Assembly (NCBI GenBank): GCA_016858145.1
Contig: JAEHOE010000031.1
Coordinates: forward strand, 868,001-932,000
Direction: 5' to 3'
DNA length: 64,000 bases
Origin: Edaphochlamys debaryana
Lineage: Eukaryota > Chlorophyta > Chlorophyceae > Chlamydomonadales
A model generated the notes under the pieces. It was not told the origin of the DNA. It was given only the letters and a program-made list of their open reading frames with translations, and ran no database searches. Positions 35,664-47,426 of this stretch are shown piece by piece. Made by a program: the position numbers and the translations under genes. How positions within the stretch are numbered: position 1 is the stretch's first letter; every line of letters starts with the position of its first letter.

Positions 35664-38600
35664 ATGACCCGGCTGGCCCTTTGCGTACTTCTGCTAGGGC
35701 TGGCCCTGAGGACTGGGCAGGCGCTAGATGCCCAGGACGTATCGTGCGCGACTCTGGCAGCGGCGGGAGGCGCCTCAGTGGACGCGTCGCTTCCCGCTGG
35801 AACGAGGCACTGTTCAGCGAACTCGCTGGACAGCTGCCAGGGAGTCCTGTCGGGCTCGGTGCTGCTTACAGGCTCCCAGGAGCAGGACAGCATCGACCTC
35901 AGCGGTGGTCCTCTCCTGACCGTGGCGCCAGGTTAGCCGCGGCCCGGCATGCTGAGCTATGTTCTGCTCGCCTCAGGAAGCCTACAGCGCGGTGTACGCT
36001 GCCTGCGCAGGGTCGAATGCGACCGGGGCGTGCTTTCTCGCAGCGGGTGCTGTCCTCGAGCCCGTGTCCATAGATACGTTGCTGAGGCCGCCGGTGTTTT
36101 CGATGCCAGCGGATAACTGGTTGACGCTGCGGGACGTGGAGTTCGTCGTTGAGTGCTCACAGCTCAGCGACTATACCGTTCTGCTCTGCGGCGCTCGCCT
36201 GCCGGGGACTGCACGGGTGAGATTCTGCGCATCGCTTGGGGACGCGTGGAGCGGTTGCGTGACGCCACGGCCTGCGCCTCTGCGAACCCGTTCCCGAACG
36301 CAGGTATCAGGGCCGCTTATTGAAATTCTCCACTGGCAGCGTGGCAACACGCTTTTGGAGCGCGTTAGCCTCACCTGCGACCCCGGGGACACGCCCTTCG
36401 TGCCAGCATGCACGATGGAAAGCGTCCAGGACATTGACGATATGATGAACGCTGTCTCCACTCTGCAGCACGGCGAGGTGCCTTTGGTGCTCACGCTGAC
36501 CCGTGGAGTGGACTTTGGCAGCGCCTCTTGGCCAGCGGATGGGCTGCGCATATTTGCCAACGTGACGTGCAGCGCAACCGAGGACAGCACAGTGGTTATC
36601 AGCTTCGGGCTGAAAATCTTGCTCTTCCAAGTCGACCCCATGGCCTCGGCTGCGTTCCTGTCCTTCCGCGGCTGTATCTTAGTCGACCTGCCCCTCAGCT
36701 ACCTACCCCTCGACCACCCCCGTCGCCCGTTCGGTGTGCTTTCCACTGGCTTGTGGCCGGTGTACAGGTGAGCGGAACGCCACCAGCTAGGTTGATAATA
36801 TCACTGGGGACTTGCCTGGGGCGCACCTCTGGGGGCACGCCTCAGGGATCCCGCCAATGGGTGCGTGTGGCCTGCACCTCCTCACTCCCCCTCACTGCTT
36901 GTAGGGAGCAAGTGGCGATGGGCCTCTTCAACTGTACGCTGATTCTGACACCCGAAGAGTTTCGGTTTTGGTCGTTTGTGAGTAGCGTACCTGGGGCAAG
37001 GGCGACAGGGGCCTTGATTGCATGCGCGCGTACTGACGCTGGTTGCGTGGGCGCAGTGGCTGTCGATCCTCATCTCCCCCATCCCGAGTGTGCGCGCCCT
37101 CGCCAATTGGAGCTACGCCCAAGGCGTGGCGGTGAGTTGCTCATAAGTCATGCGGCTGCGACGGAACAATCTCAGCAGACTTTGAAGCGGTTCTTCCTCA
37201 CGTGCACTTTGTACCCGCTGTGTTGGCTTCTCACAGCTCGAGCCTTCAGGCTCTGACTTCATTGCTCTCGCCAGCTATTACGGCCGCTACACGACGCTCG
37301 TTAACGTTCGTTACGAGATGGTAAGGAGCCGGTCCTTACTGGTGGGGGCACTTGGGTGCACCGTCGTCAACGCTGGGCGCAGCAGCTTTGGACTGCGCCG
37401 ATGTCAATTGCTTGACTGACGCCGAAGGCTCCCTGCTTTGCCCTGCCTCTCACCTTGATGGCCCTACCCTGTCACTCACCCCGCAGTCGAACGAAAACTT
37501 CGTCACGCAGCAGAGCAACAACATCCTGCAGATCACGGGGGACGCTCAGGTGCCTCCCACCGTGGTCTTCCAGGTCCGGGACGCCGATGATCTGCTCACC
37601 GTCATGATGAACAGCACCTCTGACGCCGCCAACCATGGCCAGTACGTCATTTTCACCGAAAACATCACGCTCGCGAACGCCACTTCGTGGCCTGCCACCG
37701 GCGCGCTTGTGCGGCACCCGACCACGATCACCACGTGGCCAGGGACCTATGTGGTGTGGGACTTGCTGACGGTGAAGGACGCTTTCCGTCTGGGCGCGAC
37801 GGTCCAGATTAAGGACATGGTCCTCGTCAACCTGCCGCCAGACAACGATCTGAACGAGTACGGTGGCCTCACGTCCGGCCTGTGGTCCTTCAACATCACC
37901 AACTGGTGGGCAGGCCGGATGCGTCGAGGCTTGCGCATTAGCCTTACCGCTTGCTGAGGCGCGATTCCTTGCAGCGGTCGTGACCTTGGCCCAGGCGCTT
38001 GCCTTGCAGCAGCGCGCCTTTGCCCTTTCCTCACTGCCATTCTTCTTACTCGGTTTGGGCCCTGCTCCTGACGCGGCCGCCTCGTGCAGGCGCGTGATCA
38101 ACCAGCAGCAGGTGTCTGTGGAGCACGTGGCGCTGGTGGTGTCCCCGCAGGAGGTCAAGTACTACCTGGACGCCACGGTCAACTGGGACGGCAAGACGCC
38201 GAACGCCTGGGTGAACTCGTTCAAGGTGCGGCCGGGGACCGCAGCCCTGCGTTGCTGTTGCACCTCCAGTGGTCTGCGCGGGGTGTAGGATTTCGGCAGG
38301 TCGTTTGCGCTGACCTTGACAGGGCGCTCGCGGGCCGGCGGCGCACTGAGACCTGTTGCGGGTTGCGCTGCTGGTGCTGCAGGTTGACTCGTACGACGCG
38401 GTCAACCGCACGTGGGTGCATTACCGCTACCTGGCCACGATACGCTTTACGGCGCAGAATGTAAACATCACGTCTGTTGTGCCGGACGCCTTTGACATGA
38501 TCCCCGTCACGCTTCCGGCCACGCCAGGCTCAGGCAAGTACCGTCGTACACCGCCGGCTGTATCTCAGAACCAGCCGGCTTTTCGTCGCGCCTGCGCTTC

Positions 38601-41600
38601 CCTGGCTTACACGAGCAGCCCTTCTCACCGCCGGCTGTGTGCATGCATGCAAGCTTCGGGCGGAGGGCTGGGGTCTTGCGCGCGCTGCCTCGATGCGAGG
38701 AGTGGATCTCCAACAGGACGGCCGCTGCAAGCGCTGATTACGCTCCTGTCCTACCCTCCATGCACACTCCCATGCAGAGGCCTCTGATGATGGCCAGTCC
38801 AAGGGAGCCAAAACGCGTGAGATCCTTATGTTTGCACTGCTGGCAATCACGCTGCCGAGCGTGCTGGTGGCGGCGTGCATCACTATCCTGGTGCTCAAGC
38901 GCCGCCGGCTGGGCCGCATCTGCGGCCACGGGGATGAGGCGGCCAAGCACATGTCGGACGAGGAGTACGCGGGGCAGATGTACAGCAACCCCGTTAGCGA
39001 GGAGGACGCGGAGGGTGCCCCCACCAAGTCGGACCACAGCACCGCGGTGGGTACATGGGGGCGTAGGCGCGATGACGCGGGCACGGGTGCGGAAGGGAGG
39101 AACGGCGAGGTGTTTGCGGCTAATGCACATAGCAGTTTGGTGGCTCAATTCCTACTGCCGTCCGTTCTCCCGCCAGGACATGGCTTGCTGCCTGCGGCTG
39201 CCGCTGCGGAAGGCCAAGTACGTGAACCCGCTCTTTGCGGAGCCGGGTGCACCGCCCCCGGAGGTGGTGCTCACAGGCGTGCTGCTGCCGGTCAGCCTGG
39301 AGGGGCGACTCAGCAACGTCCTGGAGCGCCCTGGCGAGCTGGAGGGGGACGAGCTTGCGTCCACCTCACTCAGCACCCAGACCCACTTGTTGTCGGGCGA
39401 TCGGTCGGTGGTGGCCAGTCCCATGGCGGCTGCGCTCGCCAGCGGGGGTGCCGGGAGAGGCGTGGCAGCGCCTGCGGAGCTAGAAGAGGGGCCTAGTGGG
39501 TCAGCCCACGCCTCGGGGCAGCTCGTGGTCTTTGGCGACCGGCCAGTTGTTCCAAGCGAGCTGCCCGGGCCGAGCAGCGCCGGCGAAGCGGGTGCCTGCG
39601 CCGCGGCCGCGCTAGCAGCGGGCACTGAGTACGGCGGAATAGGCCGGCTGCCTAACCCGCCCTACTTGGGCGTTGGCTCCTCAACTTCTGGGGAGAGCCG
39701 TGACCAGCACGCGACCTCAACCGCGGACCAGGATCAGCTGCAGCTGGAGCGGCGGCTGAGCGGGCGCGACACCTCCATTTCCGGCGCCCACGCAGCTGCG
39801 GCCGCGGCCCAGGGCGCCGCGGCTGCGCCTGCTGGCTCCATGAGTCCACGGCTCATGGAGCTGCAGCGGTTAGACAAGCTGCAGCGGGAGATCGGGGACC
39901 GGCACCTCGAGGTGCACCACAGCCTCGGCTGGGGCGGCTGTGGAGTGGTGTACAAGGGTGAGCCGCGATGGGGCGGGGCGGGCGGGGCGGGGCGGGCGCC
40001 TGCGCCGAGGCCACCGGCTTGGGGAGGGGGTCTGACGTGACATGGGGCGTGAGCAGCTGTTCTGTTCAGCCGATACCTAGCACATGCTTCCTGGCGCGTG
40101 CCATCATGCTTAATGGCTTGCATGTTCCCTATCTGTGCAGGCACGTGGAAGGGGCTGCCCGTGGCCGTTAAGACGGTGCTCGTGCAGGGCGACAGCCGGC
40201 AGAGCAAGCAGTTCCTCACGGAGGCAGCCATCTCGGCAAGGTGGGGCTCTCCTGGCTCCTTGCTGCAAAACAGGACCCTAGCGGCGGAGAAAGCGACTCA
40301 CCCTCATAAACCCCTCACAAACCTTCCCTGACCGCGATCTTCATGCCCTATCCCGACTCGCAGCTTGCAGCACGCTAACATTGTAACCACGTACTTGTAC
40401 GAGCTGCGGCCTTTGGACGAGGTGGATCCAGGATCTGGCGGTATGGAGATCCACGTGCGCCAGGACGCCACGCGCACCACGTCGGACAGCTCCCATAGCG
40501 GCACCGTACCCGGTCCCCGCATGGCCTGCTGGAAGCTGTACATCGTGCAGGAGTACTGCGAGCTGGTGCGTGGCGGGCCGCCCACGGAGCCAGCCTGTCT
40601 GCCGGTGCTCTGCTCTGCCTCTCCTGATCCACCTTAGATTGCTGAGCTACTCTTATCTTAACGATCAACTGCCGAGGCCCATCCGAACCCCTCGCCTCCC
40701 AGCTGTGCGGGCCTCCTGCCTCCCACAAAACTCATGCTCACCGCGTTTCCCTCCGCCCTCGCGCCGCACCCTCAGGGCACCCTCAAATCGGCCATCGACC
40801 AGGGCTACTTCCGTGGCACGCGGCCCGGCCTCCCCAACATGGCCTTCGTGCTTGCCATTGCCGGAGACCTGGCGGCCGGCCTGGCGCACGTGCACTCCAA
40901 GGGCGTGGTTCACGGCGACATCACCGTCAGCAATATCCTGCTGCAGGCCTCAGCGACGCGGCCGCAGGGCTGCGTCGCCAAGCTCGCAGGTGCGCCTGCC
41001 AGGCATGCCGCCGAGCCCGCTCCACACTCCCGTTGCCTGGCTTGTGAGGGTACCCTAACCCGCCTTGCCCTGCCCGAATTCCCGATGGCAAGGCGGTGTG
41101 CTTCAGCTCCGGCCTTGTCACGTATCCACCATGCCCTGACTCCTGCCTTGTTGCGCTGTGCCGCCGCAGACTTCGGGCTCAGCGTCAAATTTGATGCCGG
41201 CCAGACGCACACGTCGCACATGTACGGCGGCACGCCCCACTACATGGCCCCGGAGCGCACCCGCGGCCACCTGTCCCGCGCCTCGGACATCTATGCCATG
41301 GGCGTGTGCCTGTGGGAGGTGTACTGCGGCACGCCTCCCTGGCGCCGCAACGGCGCCGGCGGAGCGGGCGCAGGGCGCAACCGGTACGGTGGCGACGTGC
41401 ACTCGTACGGCAGTTCCGACGGGCACACCTCTGGGTATGGAGGCGAGGCCATGGCAGTTGCGTACGGGGCGGGCAACGACGTGTACGCGTTCCCGCGCGG
41501 CTGCCCCTCGGAGTACTCGGCGCTCGTGCTCTCGTGCCTCGAGGCGGAGCCCAGCGGTCGGCCCACAGCCACTGGGGTGGCAGAGGTGGTGCAGAGGCTG

Positions 41601-41618
41601 CAGCGGAGATACGGTTGA
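35664..41618 (+). CDS. Receptor-like protein kinase (TKL type) with duplicated ectodomain module
   Basis: Fifteen exons, 1296 aa: 35664-35931, 36011-36216, 36304-36767, 36905-36977, 37057-37131, 37237-37320, 37487-37905, 38090-38225, 38383-38533, 38778-39046, 39177-39957, 40141-40240, 40364-40565, 40776-40989, 41170-41618. A signal peptide (TRLALCVLLLGLALRTGQA) precedes an ectodomain of about 600 residues with Cys residues and N-glycosylation sequons. A single TM helix (ILMFALLAITLPSVLVAACI) and a basic stop-transfer KRRR follow. After a long low-complexity linker comes the kinase domain: LGWGGCGVVYKG, VAVKTV, VVHGDITVSNILL, DFGLSV and YMAPER. The catalytic motif is HGD instead of HRD, with Asp and Asn retained. 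The intron after exon 9 has a GC donor. The 35932-36010 intron is the least certain. Ligand and substrate are unknown. Confidence 0.85.
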
Positions 41619-43080
41619 GGCGAGTGCGCAGGAGGAGCGGTAGGGCTTGATGAGGAGCGGTCGTGAAAGCGGCCGGAGGCTAGGGAGAGGAGGACGAGCA
41701 GGTCTTGCTCTAAAGCGTTGAGGATTGCCTTGTCTTGCTTTGTTTGGCAGACAGAGGACTGTGTAGATCGGGCGAACACACTGCGCACTGTCGGCCCACT
41801 GTGGGTACACTCTGGGTCTCAAGCAAGGATGTCTCGACGGGCGGTGCGCGTTGTATGCGTCGCCGGCAGTGCAAGTAAGGGATCGGCGGCTGGGATGGGG
41901 TAGAGGAGGACATTCGGGGCGCTCCCGAAGCCCGTTGTGCATCTTTCTGTTTGCATGTCCACACAGCGCTGCCCGCAGTTACCCACAACTGCCAGTGCCT
42001 GCCTAATGGAATTTGTCAGGGGCGGGCGTGGGCGCAGGGGGTACTTTAGGGCTTGTTGGGGGCCCGAGCTCGCTTCGCAGAGCTTATCCCAGGTAGTACT
42101 GCTTCCTGGTGCTTGTTGCTGGGTTCTGGGTCTCTGTCTCCCCGTTCCGCACCCGTGTGTGTCTCGTGCCACGAACAGCTATCTTTGATCGGGTTGGCCC
42201 CCCGGTTGAATAAGAAGGCGGTGAGAGAGTAGGAGGCCTTGCCACTTTGGCTTTGGCCGGACATGGTGAACCCTCTGTCCTTAGCCGCGTGGGGCCTACA
42301 CTGAGAACGCTGGCAAAGGTTTTGCGTTTGGCTAATCACTTCGTACTACCGTAATGCCCATACAGAATTTGCGGTGGGGCGTCGGTGATCTACAGGGCGG
42401 GAAGCTCTGGCCGTCTTATAGCTTCAGACTTTGGGCATGCTGCTGTGGTGGCGCCCACAGTGAGCTGCGTGCTGGGGCCACGGCCCGATGTAATGCAGGC
42501 TTGACTCGAACAGCTGTGCTCCCAGTGTGTTCCTCTCCAGACGACCAGTGTGCTCTTGTAGCGGCCATGCTTGGCCATTTGCTTTGGAGCCCAGCAGGCC
42601 TTAGCAACTACCCAGCACCTTCCTCATGCGGGGAGGGCGGGTTGCTGTCATTTGTGAAGGGAGCTCTCTTACATACGCTTCGGGCCCCATCTCGTAGCTA
42701 TCTGGAGGGCAGGGGCAAAACGAGAAGAGCGGCGGGCTGGAAGGCCGTGGCCGAGGCGCGATACACAATGCGGCAATTCAGCTTCCTTGCGCCCTGTCGG
42801 CAAGCCTTCACATGCAAATGCGGTCTTCAGTGTTCTCTCGCTCTTTCGGCTTACTCAAACCTTGCGCCTCCGCCCAGGACCCACAATTTGCTCGGGACCT
42901 GCACATTTACTGCCGCGACTTGGCACCACATACGCTTTGCAATGTTGCTCTGCATGCCTGGGATAGGCAGGGTCCGGTAGAAGCAGCTGCTTTGCTGCGA
43001 TGGGTGCGGGTTTCGACACTACGCCCGGGCCGACCCACTGAGAACGCCAGCGCCTCATTAACCAAGGTCTACATACTAGC
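41619..43080. other. Intergenic region between kinase and second LRR gene
   Basis: No gene was supported. A TGTAA at 42489-42493 is a possible kinase poly(A) signal. A 208-codon open frame at 42354-42980 shows no recognisable domain, repeats or splice pattern and was not called. Confidence 0.4.
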
Positions 43081-46000
43081 ATGGTGAACGCAGTCGACCC
43101 AGGGTTCAGCACGACGAGTCCCCTTCCGGCGTCGGGCCCCCACCTTCCTCCCGTCAACATGTCCGAGGCCGGGCCGCCTCGGGAAGTGCAGCCCTGGGGA
43201 CTGGGGACAGCCTGGGGCACGCAGCAGCTTCCCCCCGAGCTCTTCGCCCATGCCCTCCTTCCGGCGGCTCTAGCAAACGCCCCCGACACAGCCTTCCGTG
43301 CCGCGCGGGTGGTGTCACGGGCCTGCCGCAACGACGCAAACGCTGCTGTACAGGCGCTGCGTCGCGCCCCCGGCTCCCACCCGCTCTCAGCAAGCCTGGG
43401 CAGCGCCTTCCCCAAGCTTGTGTCGCTCGATCTCTCGAACGACCCCTCGCTCCTCGCCTCCGGACTCGACCTTTTCAGGGCGCTGCAGGTGGGCGCGTGG
43501 CGGGCAGGGTAGGGGCGCCTGATGTGCCGATACCCGATAGCCGTACCCCCTTGCCACAACCCGCGTTGCAACTTGCAAGGGACTGACTAGCGCAGGAAGC
43601 AAGCGCGGTGCGGGCACGGCCGCAACGCTGGGCTCCATGCCCCATCATGAGACCCATCAAACGGGGCCTCCTCCTTTGAACCCCAACCAATCTACACCTG
43701 TCCTTAACCGACCGCTGTATAGAGAGACGTACTTCCGCCTTCCACGCCCCTTGCAGTCGGCGGGCAGCTCGCTCACCTCTCTCAACCTTGCCGGCTGCTC
43801 CAGTGTGTCGGGGGCTTTCGTGGCGCGACAGCTGACGGCGGCATGCCCAAAGCTCCAGGTGCGGGTCTGAATGCGGGGTATGGGGTATGGGAACTGCACG
43901 GAGGTTGAATGTCAGGGTTTGCCGGGACCATGCCCAAGCCCCCAAGCATACCGACGTCCCTTTTCGTTGCCAGCCTCAGACTCGAGGCGCCTTACATGAC
44001 CCCTTCCCGTACCTCCCCGCCTTAGCACCTCGCCCTCAGTTGCTCCTGTGGCCCCATGCCGGATGACGAGTTTGGCGTGCTGACCGCCCTCGGCGCGGCG
44101 CCCCTGGCCGCCCACCTCACCTCCCTGGAGCTCCACGCGGGGCCCTCCTTCCAACCGCAGCTGGAGGCCCTGCCCGTCAGCGGGCTGGCGACACGCCTGC
44201 GCGTGCTACGGGTGTTCGGCAGCAAGATGCTGTGTGACGAGGCTGTGCAGGTACGACGGCAGAAAGCGTGGCGGCGGGGCCGAGGTTGTGCGTTGTCCGC
44301 ACTGGGGGCCTATAGGGCTTATGCGCGTAGATGCGGGCACGCCGGCGCGGCCTGAAAGGCTGAGGCCCAGGTCAACAGATCGCGCCCTTTCCCTGTCCCC
44401 TAATCCTCTGTGCTCGTCACACGTCAGGCGCTGGCCGCCGCGGCACCTGCGCTGGAAGAGCTGAGGTTGTCCGAGCAGGCAGGGCGGCGGGGGCGCCACA
44501 TCGCCGGTACGGGCCTAGCAGCTCTGGCCGGCCTTCCCCGGCTGCGGGTCCTGGTGCTGGCCCTCACGGAGCCCAGCCCGCAGCAGCTGGCAGCGGCCCT
44601 GGCCCACCTGACTCAGCTGCGAGAGCTGGACCTGGCCCGCTGCGAGCCCCAGTGCAGCGAGGCCCTGGGGCCGCTGAGCGCGCTGCTGGCAACGAGCCAG
44701 GCCTGGGAGGCGGCGGCCTCAGCCGCAGGAGGCGGCGGCGCGGGCGCGGGTGAGGAGGCTAGCGGGCGCGAGGGAGGCCCAGGCCTGCAGAAGTTATCCT
44801 TGCCGACGGCCTACTCCACGCGGCAGCTGGCGCGGGGCGTAGCGGCGGCGCTGCGTGGGAGCGGCGCGGGACCGCCAGTACTGGGGAGCCTGCGGCTGCA
44901 CGCCTCGGCGGAGCTCCCGGCCGAGCTGGTGGCGGCGCTGGCGGGGCTGCGGGGGCTGCGGGAGCTCAACCTGTCGCACTGCGGCATGCCGGCCGTTGAC
45001 GCCGATGCGACGGCGGCGGCGCTGGCGGCGGCGCTGGCGGGCTTGACGTCGCTGACGCTGGTCCAGGAGTTTGCCGGCGGCGGCCTGGCGGACGCAGATG
45101 ACGACGATGATCTCAGCGGAAGCGGCGGAGGCGGAGGCGGTGGCGGCGGAACAGGTGCCGGTGGGCACAGCGTGTGGTATCAGGCCGTGACGAGCTGTAC
45201 GGCACTTGTGCGGCTGGCGTTGACCGACGCGGACGCCTTGACCGACGGCCACCTGTTGGACATGGGCTCGGCGCTTCGCCACCTCGTACACTTCAGCCTC
45301 AGCCGCAACACGTGCGTGACCGGATCGGGCTTTGCCACGTGGCCCGCCACATGCCGCGCCCTCGCCGTCGTACAATTGTACGACCTGCCTTCCGTCGGGG
45401 ACGCAGCGCTCGTCCACATCGCTGCGCTGCCGGCCCTCGTGGCGCTGACGCTGGCACACCTGCCGGGGGTCGGCGGTGACGACGTACGGCACCTGGCGGC
45501 GGCCGCTAGGGGCATCCGGGCGCTGACGCTGGAGCGCCTGGCGGGCGCGCCCGGATCTGCCCTGGCGGCGCTGTGGAGCATGCCGCGCCTGGGTGGGTTG
45601 GGGGCTGGATGGAGGGATCGCAGAGGGTTGGCGTAGGCCATGCTGGAGCGTGGGTACACTCTTCACTCCAACTGTGCTTGAAGCGTCTGGCCGCCTGCGC
45701 CTGTCCAGCACGTGCAGACCTGATGAGACTGCACTCACTGCAGAGACGGTGCTCGGTCTGACCTTCCTTGTGCCTCGCTGTGGCCCCTCTTGCCCCTCCC
45801 CGCAGAGCGACTGAGCTTGCGCATGTGCGACGTCAACAACCTCACCCTGCAGACAGCGCTGGAGGAGGGCAGTGGGGGCGGAGCGGGTGGAGGGGCGGGG
45901 GGCGGGGGTGCGGGCGTGGCGGCGGCTCCGGGCGGTGGCGTGGACAGCGGAGCGGCGGGCGGCGAAGCAGGCGGAGCCGAGACGGACACAGCGCCCCGGC

Positions 46001-46491
46001 CGGCAGCGCGGATGACCCACTTGGAGCTGCAGGTGGGGCGCATGTGGGCTGCGCACGTTGGGACGTAACGCAGTTGACCAAGGCGTGCCGTACCTTGGGC
46101 CCTCGGCGTTCGCGGTCCCAGTCGGTATCCGTGGTGCATCAAGTGACTTCACGCAGCCCGCTGCCCTGCCCTCACTGTGCTCCTGGACCTTCCTGGCCCG
46201 CAGGGGACGCTGGTGTCGGTCGCAGGGCTGCGCGCGCTGCGGGCCGCCTCGGGGCTGGTGCACCTGGACCTGAGCAACTGTGCTTCGGTGGGAGACGGCG
46301 TGGCCGACGTCGTGCTGCAAGGGGGCGGAGGCCGGGTCGGAGCAGGAGGGGCTGGGGCCGGAGCTGGGGGCTGGCTGCTGCCCTGCCTGGTGCACATCGA
46401 CCTCCGCGGCTGCCCGGTCAGCGAGGCCGCGCTGCAGAGGCTGAGGGCGGCGGGACTGGCGGTCAACGTCGGGGCGGGCGTGTGGCGCTGA
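43081..46491 (+). CDS. Leucine-rich-repeat protein (FBXL-like)
   Basis: Six exons, 804 aa: 43081-43488, 43757-43858, 44026-44250, 44428-45592, 45806-46032, 46204-46491. The start could instead be ATG 43159 (MSEAGPP), with a better context. An F-box-like segment lies near residues 48-100 (LPPELFAHALLPAALANAPD). LRRs follow, such as LVSLDLSNDPSLL, LTSLNLAGCSSVSG, LRELDLARCEPQCSE, LRELNLSHCGMPAVDAD and LVHLDLSNCASVGDGVAD, of the cysteine-containing subtype common in FBXL proteins. Two glycine runs (around 45119-45160 and 45870-45970) form flexible inserts. There is no signal peptide or TM segment. It is related in type, but not obviously by recent duplication, to the LRR gene at 28.1 kb. Confidence 0.8.
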
Positions 46492-47426
46492 AGAGCTAAG
46501 AATTTGCAGGGCAGAATGGCACGCCTGGCAAGCTCTGGCTACAGACGCATACTTATTATGAAGGTTGATGTGAACGTGAGCACGGTACCGGTATCAAGAA
46601 ATGGATACTGTGTGCCACGAGCATGGATCCAGAGTGTGGACAGGTTAGCGCTGGGGGCTGGATAAGTTTGCCAAAATCTGTTAGTGCCATGCTGCATGTT
46701 GCTGCCTCTGAAGACGCAGCTGGACATGGCTGTATGCGCTGACGTGCTTTCCAACTAGCGCCTCCAGTGATGTGTGTGCAAGGCACGTGGAGGAACAGGC
46801 AACAAATCCGGCAAATTTGATTGTACACGACACACCTGGTTAATGTCTGTACAGACCGCAAAACTGGCGCGCGTGGCATCACGGGCCGCACTGGCGCGGG
46901 CCGTATGCTCCGTGCGGCGCCTGAACCCGTCCAGTCCCGCCTCTCTCCCAGCACGAAACACACTTTCTCTTCTCAGACCACCTGCTCCATCCCACTTAAG
47001 CTCCCTACCCTAGGATACGCCATGGATGCGCTGCTGACCCTTCCGGGCCTCTCACCCCGCTATACATGGACCATGGTGGTCCGCGGTGGCAAGGCGCACA
47101 TCCGCACTCCTCCGCTCACACTACGGCCCCGCAAGGGACCAACACCACCATACACCACAACGCCACGGGTCGTGCAGCTTGATGATTCCGCAGTGACCGC
47201 ACGCCATGGGCCGCCTCCATCGTGGCTAGGCCTCAAGGCCCAGCCCGACCTCACGGCAGACCGCGCAGCAAGGAAGCGCTCGAAACGCTTACGCCAGGGG
47301 CACGGAGATGCTGCGAGGGAAGCGGGGAGGCAGCGGGTAAGAAAGGGAAGATGCGTAGGACGCCGTCGCCAACTAGTAGATCGGTCTGTCCTTCGGACAA
47401 TGCCACTTGATCCCCGCGAAGGCGAC
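46492..47426. other. Convergent intergenic region, LRR gene and LHCA
   Basis: This is the shared 3' flank of two convergent genes. No TGTAA for either gene was identified with confidence. The open frame spanning 46821-47504 overlaps the LHCA 3' end in the opposite strand and is not considered real. Confidence 0.4.

Noticed and set aside
35932..35974. Receptor kinase intron ending just before GAAGCCTACAGC
   Set aside because: It would be about 43 bp and break the reading frame. The acceptor at 36010 preserves both frame and normal intron size.
42354..42980. 208-codon open frame between the kinase and second LRR gene
   Set aside because: No recognisable domain, no splice context, and composition typical of spurious frames in GC-rich DNA.
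44794..46395. 533-codon minus-strand open frame
   Set aside because: Antisense to the LRR exons. Codon bias on the opposite strand explains the lack of stops.
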